Shown here piece after piece: positions 53,901 through 63,200 of a stretch of DNA of 64,000 nucleotides. Source of the DNA: Microglena sp. YARC (Eukaryota > Chlorophyta > Chlorophyceae > Chlamydomonadales > Chlamydomonadaceae); the NCBI GenBank assembly GCA_022414725.1, contig CM039464.1, positions 37,661,372 through 37,725,371 of the forward strand. Reading direction: 5' to 3'. A program made the translations under genes and the position numbers. The notes beneath the pieces were generated by a model. That model worked only from the letters and a program-made list of their open reading frames with translations, was not told where the DNA came from and made no database searches. Every line of letters starts with the position of its first letter. Position 1 is the stretch's first letter.

Positions 53901-56898
53901 CCCAGGAGGTGGGTCTCCCTACACAAACCAGCGGCACCGAGGATTCAGTTTGAATGGCGTTGCCACTCCTACAAAAGAGTAGGCACACTAAGGGTCGGCG
54001 GTCGGTGGGAGATACCAAACCTCGACCAAACGAACATTCACCACTACCCTTATCGACCACGACAGACGAGCTTTGTCTAATAAAGAAGAGGAGACCGAGA
54101 AGGCTGAGAACCATCGCATCACATCGCATCACATCACATCACATCACATCACATTCAATGATTATTCAGCTCTAAACCCTAAACCCTATACCCTCACCGA
54201 ACTGAAATGATTTTGCAGCCCTAAAAATTAAACCCTAACTGAACTGAAATGATGATGCGCTCCTCCAGGTTATGGTGATCCCCTCCCAGATGAGCTGCTT
54301 CTGTCTCCAATTTTGCAGCCCTAAACCCTAACTGAACTGAAATGATTATTCAGCCCCCAAATTCTAAACCCTAACTGAGCTGAAATGATGATGCCCCCTT
54401 CCAGGTGACGGTGATCCCTAACTGAACTGAAATTATTTTGCAGCCCTGAACCCTAAACCCTAACCCTGAAATGATTATGCGCTCTTCCAGGTGACGGTGA
54501 TCCCCTCCCAAATGAGCTGCTTCTGTCTCCAATTTTGCAGCCCTAAACCCTAACTGAACTGAAATGATTATGCGCTCTTCCAGGTAACGGTGATCCCCTC
54601 CCAAATGAGCTGCTTCTGTCTCCAATTTTGCAGCCCTAAACCCTAAACCCTAACCCTGAAATGATTATGCGCTCTTCCAGGTAACGGTGATCCCCTCCCA
54701 AATGAGCTGCTTCCGTCTTACATTTGGCGAGAGCATCATCATCAACAGTGTTTTTTATTTCAGATTTCTGTAGTTCAGGTTGAGTAGCTACTTGGGCTAC
54801 TCAACCCTGATTTCAGGATAGTTGCGTAGCCATCGCATTGCGGAGCGCCAAGCGCGGAGCTTGGGGGTGTCGGGGGGCAGCGCGTCCCGATATCGGGGGG
54901 TCCGGGGGGTGTAGCATTCTACGGAATGGCGACGGAATGGCGACGCGTCGTCGAAAAATGAAACACTGATCATCAACGTGACCTACTCGACCAATCCAGA
55001 TGAGCTGCTTCTGTCTCCAATTTTGCCGCCCTAAACCCTACACCCTAACTGAGCTGAAGTGGTTATGCGCTACCCCAAGTAACGGTGGTCCCCTCCCAGA
55101 TGAGCTGCTTCCGTCTCCAATTTTGCAGCCCTAAACCCTATACCGGTACCCTACCTGAACTGAAGTAATTATGCAGCCCTGAACCCTAAACCCCAACCCT
55201 GAAATGATTATGCGCTCCTACGTCCAGGTGACGGTGATCCCCTACCAGATGAGCTGCTTCCGTCTCCAATTTGGTGAGAGCGCCATCATCAACGTGACCT
55301 ACTCGACCAATCCAGAGGACGGTCTTGATGTCATCTACAATGGCTCTGCCACCCCAGCAGACTTCCCCCCCCTGTTCGGCCTGTACCTCACCTCCCGCGC
55401 CGCCTGCCGTGTTGGGGAGCCCACGTGCAATGAGGGGGCCATGCCTATGAGCCCCCCTATTGGCCCGGGCATCAACTTCCTGGATCTCGTCGAAACCACA
55501 AACCACACCCAGAGTGGTTTCGGACACTTCCGAAGGGAGTGGTTTGTGTCCAGAGTAGACAAAGACGTGTCCGTGACTGAAGGAGTCTGTTTGGAAGCAC
55601 ACCCAGAGCTTGCCAACCCCGTGTATGTTCAGTCTTCACTGCGCTTAGCTGCATCCTACACAGAGCAGGATATATTCTATCAATCTCTATTCCTCGTGGT
55701 CATGGGAAGTGTAGGAGGCGCCTACTCCCTGTTCTTACAAATAGGAGCTTTACTCCTTGTCGTGTCGCTCATATACGACATGTATGCCAAGAACAAGGCT
55801 GCACGCCAGGTGAGTCTCCCCCCCCCCCCAACCCGACGTCTTCACTGCGCATAGCTGCGTCCTACACAGAGCAGGATATATTCCATCAATCTCTATTCCT
55901 GGTGGTCATGGGAAGTGTAGGAGGCGCCTACTCCCTGTTCCTACAGATAGGGGCTTTACTCCTTGTCGTGTCGCTCATATACGACATGCATGCAAAGAAC
56001 AAGGCTTCACGCCAGGTGAGTACCCCACCCACCCACCCACCCACACACACACCCACACACGGTCCTGGTGGTCATGGAAAGTGTAGGACGTGCATACTCT
56101 CTGTTCCAACAGATAGGGGCTTTACTCCTTGTCGTGTCGCTCATATACGACATGTATGCAAAGAACAAGGCTTCACGCCAGGTGAGTACCCCCCCCCCCC
56201 CCCCCACACACACACAACGGTCCTGGTGGTCATGGAAAGTGTAGGAGGCGCCTACTCCCTGTTCTTACAAATAGGAGCTTTACTCCTTGTCGTGTCGCTC
56301 ATATACGACATGCATGCAAAGAACAAGGCTTCACGCCAGGTGAATGCTTCCCCCCACCCCCACCCCACCCCACCCCCACCCCCACACACGGTCCTGGTAG
56401 TCACGGGTAGTGTAGGAGGCACCTACTCTCTGTTCCTACAGATAGGAGCTTTACTCCTTGTCGTGTCGCTCATATAGTCATATACGACATGTATGCAAAG
56501 AACAAGGCTTCACGCCAGGTGAATGCCCCCCCCCCCCCCCCCCACACACACCCCCCCCCCCCCCACACACACACATACACACACAGTCCTGGTGGTCATG
56601 GGGTAGTGTAGGAGGCACCTACTCTCTGTTTCTACAAATAGGGGCTTCACTCCTTGTCGTGTCGCTCATCTATGACATGTATGCCAATAACAAGGCTTCA
56701 CGCCAGGTAAGCCGGGCTTTAGTGCGAAAGGGAAGGTGTCTTTAAGTAGCACCATGGTCCTATAAAACCTGTTCCTGGTGATCATGTGCGTGGTAGCGTA
56801 AGTGGCGCCTACTCTCTGTTCCTACAAATACTCCTTGTCGTGTTGCTCATATACGACATGTATGCAAAGAACAAGGCTTCACGCCAGGTGAGTACCCC

Positions 56899-56930
<32 letters not shown>

Positions 56931-57190
56931 GACACACGGCCCTGGTGATCATGGAGTAGCATAGGAGGTGCCTACTCTTTATTCCTACAAATAGGGACTC
57001 TGCTCTTTGTCTTGTCGCTCTTATACGACATATATGCCAAGAACAAGGCTTCACGCCAGGTAAGTACCCCTCCCCACCCCCCACCCACCCCCCACACACA
57101 CATGCACACAGTCCTTGTCTTGTCACTCATAACGGTATATGACATGTATGCCAAGAGCAAGGCTTCACGCCAGGTGAGTGCCCCCCCCCC

Positions 57191-57221
<31 letters not shown>

Positions 57222-60200
57222 GTCCTGGCGATCATGCAGTAGCATAGGAGGTGCCTACTCTCTATCTTCTATACGTGGGAGCTTCACTCCTTGCCGTGTC
57301 GCTCATATACGACATGTATGCCAAGAGCAAGGCTTCACGCTAGGTGAGTGCTCCCCCCCCCACACCCCCCCACCCCCCAACCCCCCACACCCACACGGTC
57401 CTGGTGGTCATAGGGTAGTGTAGGAGGCACCTAAACTCTGTTTCTCCAAGTGGAAGCTTCACTTGTTGTCTTGTCACTCATATACGACATGTATGCCAAG
57501 AGAAAGGCCTCACGCCAGGTGAGTGCCCCCCCCACCCACACACCCACCCACACCCCCACACCCCACACCCCCCCCCCACACACACACAAACACACGGTCC
57601 TGGTGATCATGGGGAAGCATAGGAGGCGCCTACTCTCTGTTCCTACAAATAGGAGCTTTACTTCTTGTTGTGTCGCTCATATAGTCATATACGACATGTA
57701 TGCCAAGAACGAGGCCTCTCACCAGGTGAGTGCTCCCCCCCCCCCCCCCCCCCCTCTTCACCCACCCACACACGGTCCTGGTGATCATGGGGAAGCATAG
57801 GAGGCGCCTACTCTCTGTTCCTACAAGTAGGGGCTTTACTCCTTGTCTTGACGCTCATACCAGTATACAGCATGTATGCCAAGAGCTAGGCCTCCGGCCA
57901 GGTGAGTGCCCCCTTCCCCACCCACCCACCCACCCACCCCCGGTCCTGGTGATCATGGGTAGTGTAGAAGGCGCCTCCTCTCTGTTCCTACTAGTGGGGG
58001 GCTTCACTCCTTGTCTTCTCACTCATACCGGTGTGTGCGCGCAAATATGCTGCCGTTACCGCTGTAAGAACCCACTGCCCCCCCTTCCCTTCCCCCTCCT
58101 CCCCCCACCCACCCACCCACCCACCCACACCCACACGCACCCACACACATACCCCCCCCCACACCCTACACACACCCCGCCAGGCAAAAGTGGAGGCAGT
58201 ACAGTTGGAACCTTATCCTTCCGTTAGCCAGAAGACGCTTGAGGTCCTACAGGATCTAAAGATAGCTCGCATGGCTTCTGGAATAAAGGTAAATGGATTA
58301 CAATGCTTTTTATGTAAGGAATTTCACCCAGGAGGTGGGTCTCCCGACACAAACCAGTGACACCAAAGATTCAGTTTAATATATTAGATTTGATGAATAA
58401 TAATATTTCTTTGAATATTATTATATTACATTATCTCCAATGGTGCCTAATCCCCAAAACGCCCTAATTCGGGACAAGAGTGTTAGACAGAGTCCCCAAA
58501 ATGCTCGGAATCGAATTCTGAGTAGATAGCGTTTCTCATCAGTGATGCAGCTAGACGCGCAGCTATTTTTTGTTCCGATGGGCATTCGGTCGCGAGCAGC
58601 CCAGGCCGGCAAACAGTTGGCAGTACACGAGATGTACAAAATATTTTGGGACAAATCCAATCCGCGTCAAATACAAGGTCGCGCGAGATATCGCGAATCA
58701 AGTTTCCGCGGGACGAAAGGCATATCTAGCCCCTACCGCAAGGTCGGAGGCTGCGCTTCAGCCTCGGCGTCTGAGTGAACTGCAATAGCAATTCCATCTG
58801 CCATTTCGGCCGATACCAGCGTTCCACCTGCCAGTTCGGTCTATACCTGAAAATTTCCAAATCAAAATCTAACTTTAGATGTGGATGTTTGATGAGAAAA
58901 GAAAAGAAAATGTTTTTTTAATATTTTTTGAATTTGGGATTTGAAATTTGAAATTTGAAATTTCAAATTGTTTCGAACAGTGATTTCGTTCCCTTCGCTG
59001 AAAAGGCGAAGATACAAAACGATGCAGTTGCGGCTGTGCAGCTTGTAACATAATTAGGGACTCCTAAATTGGCCCAAAATGTGCAAATACTCAGTGATTT
59101 TTGGCTTTGTACAGCCCGTACTGCCTGCACAGTATCTTCCACAACCTGCTGTGACAATGACTTGAAAGGGAAGATGTGAAAAACAGGCCTGCCTAATTCA
59201 ATTTTCAAAAAAATAAAAATTGACTGCGTTTGGCTCTGTTCCACATTTGTGTAAAATCTGTCCTGAATTAGGGACCCCCATAGTGAAGAAAAAAAGGGTT
59301 TACTTCATCTGGTTCACAAACCCTGAGCATACCCAAATCCAAGTATTTATATGTTGAGGTGATGAGGTTAAGCAACTTTGTAGCATTTTTTTGTTTTCAC
59401 TGGACTGGAGTCATGGGTCAAAACCGTCTGTCCCAAAAGGCCAATAATTAGGCACCATTGGAGATATATGATTTATGATTTATTATTATTATTATTATTT
59501 TATTACATTATTATATTTTAAGTATTATTTCTTTGAAGATTGTGGTGATGGCAATGAGGGATGACTAGGGCAGTGTGTTTTATTTCAGATTTCTGTAGTT
59601 CAGGTTGAGTAGCTACTTGGGCTACTCAACCCAGATTTCAGGATAGTTGCGTAGCCATCGCATGGCGGAGCGCCAAGCGCGGAGCCTGGGGGTGTCGGGG
59701 GGCAGCGCGTCCCGATATCGAGGGGTCCGGGGGGTGAAGCATTCTACGAAATGGCGACGGAATGGCAACGCGTCGTCGAAAAAAGAAACACTGGACTAGG
59801 GAGCTGCACTAGTGAATGCATTTTATCAGGGAGCTATACAAGGGTACTACAAAGTGCGTGCGGCAGCGCGATTTTGCGCACGCTTTTTGAGCCTCACTGC
59901 TCGTTTTGCGCAGTTTTTTAACCCCCTGTGGGCGCAGCGCACTGTTTTTGTGCTTTTTGCACTACAAATCGCTGACTAATTTGACGTTTGTGCGCCTGAA
60001 GCGCTGACTAATTTGATAAATGTAGTACCCTGAGCTGCACTAATGAATGGGCAACGTGTATGGGCAACTGAAAGTAGTGAATAGGCAACTGAAAGTACAT
60101 GGGTTTGGCGCTGTCCCCCAACGCCTCTGGGCTCCATGCATCACGCTCCGCAATGCGATGGCTTCGAAAGAATCTTGGAATCAGGCTAGAGTAGCCCAAG

Positions 60201-63200
60201 TAGCTACTCGACCTGGCCTTCATAACTGTGAGATGAAAAAAGATTGATTGAAGCATCGCCTGCGACGCTAAAAATGGCGGAGAGTGATCGCGAGGGATCA
60301 ACAGGTGGCAACGGAAGCGAGTTAGTAACGAGACCGTTGGCTGACGTGTCGGGCTTCATCGCAGTCAGACGGATGGATGGATGGATGGTCGAACGGACAA
60401 ATGGGTAACACTGGGGGCTCCCGCTTCCCAGAAGGGGGGGCTCCGCCAAAAAGATTGATTGAAGCAGTAAAGGAAAGATGCGTAGCACTCAACTGCTGAA
60501 TGAAAGGTGCTGTTTCTGCTGAATGAAAGATGTGTTTCTGAAAGCTAATGATTGAAAGACATGCCACACCCATCATTGATCCCAATCCACCCCCACCCAT
60601 CGACCCTCATCGGCCACCCACCCATGGACCCCCATCGAACACCCTCCCATCGACCCTCACTGACCACCCATCATTGATCCCAATCGACCCCCACCCATCG
60701 ACCCTCATCGGCCACCCACCCATGGACCCCCGTCATTGACCCCCACCCACCCACCCATGGACCCCTGACCACCCACCCATGACCCCCGTCTACCACCCAC
60801 CCATGGACCCCCGTCATTGAACCCCACCCACCCACCCACCCATGGACCCCGTCATTGACCACCCCCACACACACCCATCCACCCACCTACCCATGGACCC
60901 CTGACCACCCACCCATGGACCCCCGTCATTGAACCCCACCCACCCACCCACCCACCCAAGGACCCCCGACCACCCACCCATGGACCCCCCGTCCTTGACC
61001 TCCACCCACCCACCCAAGGACCCCCTACCACCCACCCATGAACCCATGGACCCCTGGCCACCCACCCATGACACCCACCCACCCACCCACCCACCCATGG
61101 ACCCCCGTCCTTGACCCCCACCCACCCACCCATCAGGTATATCCTCTCAATCTTGACTCGGTTGGGGATAAGCTGGCGACTAGGCATGGGATGAAGTTCA
61201 CCGTAGGGAACCCTCAATCTTGGCTCACCCTCAACTTGGGACGTCAGCCGCTGCCCCTGCATTCCTTGGCCAGCCTCCTGACATCAGCCAAGGTTTCAGT
61301 ATGGTCATCGACCCCTACCCACCCACCCACTTACCCACCAGGTCCATCCTCTCAATCTTGGCTCACCCTCGAGCTCGGAACTCGGGACATCACCCGCTGC
61401 CCCTGCATTCCTTGGCCAGCCTCCTGACATTAGTCAAGGATTCAGCATGATCATCAACCCCCACCCACCCACCCACCCACCCACCCACCAGGTCCATCCT
61501 CTCAATCTTGACTCACCCTCGAGCTCGGAACTTGGGATATCACCCGCTGCCCCAGCATTCCTTGGCCAGCCTCCTGACCTCAGCCAAGGACCCCCATCCT
61601 TGACTAACACCCACCCACGCACCCATGGACCCCCAACCTTGACCCCCATCACCCACCCACCCACCCACCTACCTACCTACCTACCTACCTACCTACCTAC
61701 CTACCTACCTACCCGTCAGGTCCATCCTCTCAATCTTGGCTCACCCTCAACTTGGGATGTCACTCGCTGCCCCTGCATTCCTTGGCCAGCCTCCTGACAT
61801 CATCCAAGGACCCCCATCCTTGACCCCCACTCACCCCCCCACCCATGGACCCCCATCCTTGACCAACACCCACCCACGCACCCATGGACCCCCAACCTTG
61901 ACCCCCATCACCCACCCACCCACCCACCCACCTACCTACCTACCTACCTACCTACCCGTCAGGTCCATCCTCTCAATCTTGGCTCACCTTCAACTTGGGA
62001 TATCACCCGCTGCCCCTGCATTCCTTGGCCAGCCTCCTGACATCAGCCAAGGACCCCCATCCTTGACCCCCATCAACCACCCACCCACCCACCTACCTAC
62101 CTACCTACCTACCTACCTACCTACCTACCTACCTACCTACCCGTCAGGTCCATCCTCTCAATCTTGGCTCACCCTCAACTTGGGATGTCACTCGCTGCCC
62201 CTGCATTCCTTGGCCAGCCTCCTGACATCAGCCAAGGACCCCCATCCTTGACCCCCACTCACCCCCCCACCCATGGACCCCCATCCTTGACCAACACCCA
62301 CCCACCCACCCATGGACCCCCAACCTTGACCCCCATCAACCACCCACCCACCCACCCACCTACCTACCTACCCATCGGGTCCATCCTCTCAATCTTGACT
62401 CACTCTCAAGCTTGGCTCACCCTCAACTTGGGATGTCACCCACTGCCCCTGCATTCCTTGGCCAGCCTCCTGACATCAGCCAAGGACCCCCATCCTTGAC
62501 CCCCACTCACCCCCCCCACCCATGGACCCCCATCCTTGACCCCCATCAACCACCCACCCACCCACCCACCCACCTACCTATCTACCTATCAGGTCCATCC
62601 TCTTAATCTTGGCTCACCCTCAATCTTGGCTCACCCTCAATTTGGGATGTCACCCGCTGCCCCAGCATTCCTTGGCAAGCCTTCTGACATCAGCCAAGGT
62701 TTCAGTCTGGTCATCAACCCCCACCCACCCACCCACTTACCCACCAGGTCTATCCTCTCGATTTTGACTCACCCTCAAGCTCGGAACTTGGGATGTCACC
62801 CGCTGCCCCAGCATTACTTGGCCAGCCTCCTGACATCAGCCAAGGTTTCAGTCTGGTCATCAACCCCCACCCACCCACCCACCCACCCACCCATCAGGTC
62901 CATCCTCTCAATCTTGACTCACCCTCGAGCTCCGAACCTGGGACGTCACCCGCTACCCCAGCATTCCTTGGCCAGCCTCCTGACATCAGCCAAGGTTTCA
63001 GTCTGGTCATCAACCCCCACCCACCCACCCACCCACCCACCCATCAGGTCCATCCTCTCAATCTTGACTCACCCTCGAGCTCCGAACCTGGACGTCACCC
63101 GCTACCCCAGCATTCCTTGGCCAGCCTCCTGACATCAGCCAAGGTTTCAGTCTGGTCATCAACCCCCACCCACCCACCCACCCACCCACCCACCAGGTCC

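Noticed and set aside
55810..58180. Mutually exclusive alternative exons
   Set aside because: The copies have donors but no acceptor at their 5' edge, and several contain frame changes or in-frame stops, so they are not complete alternative exons.
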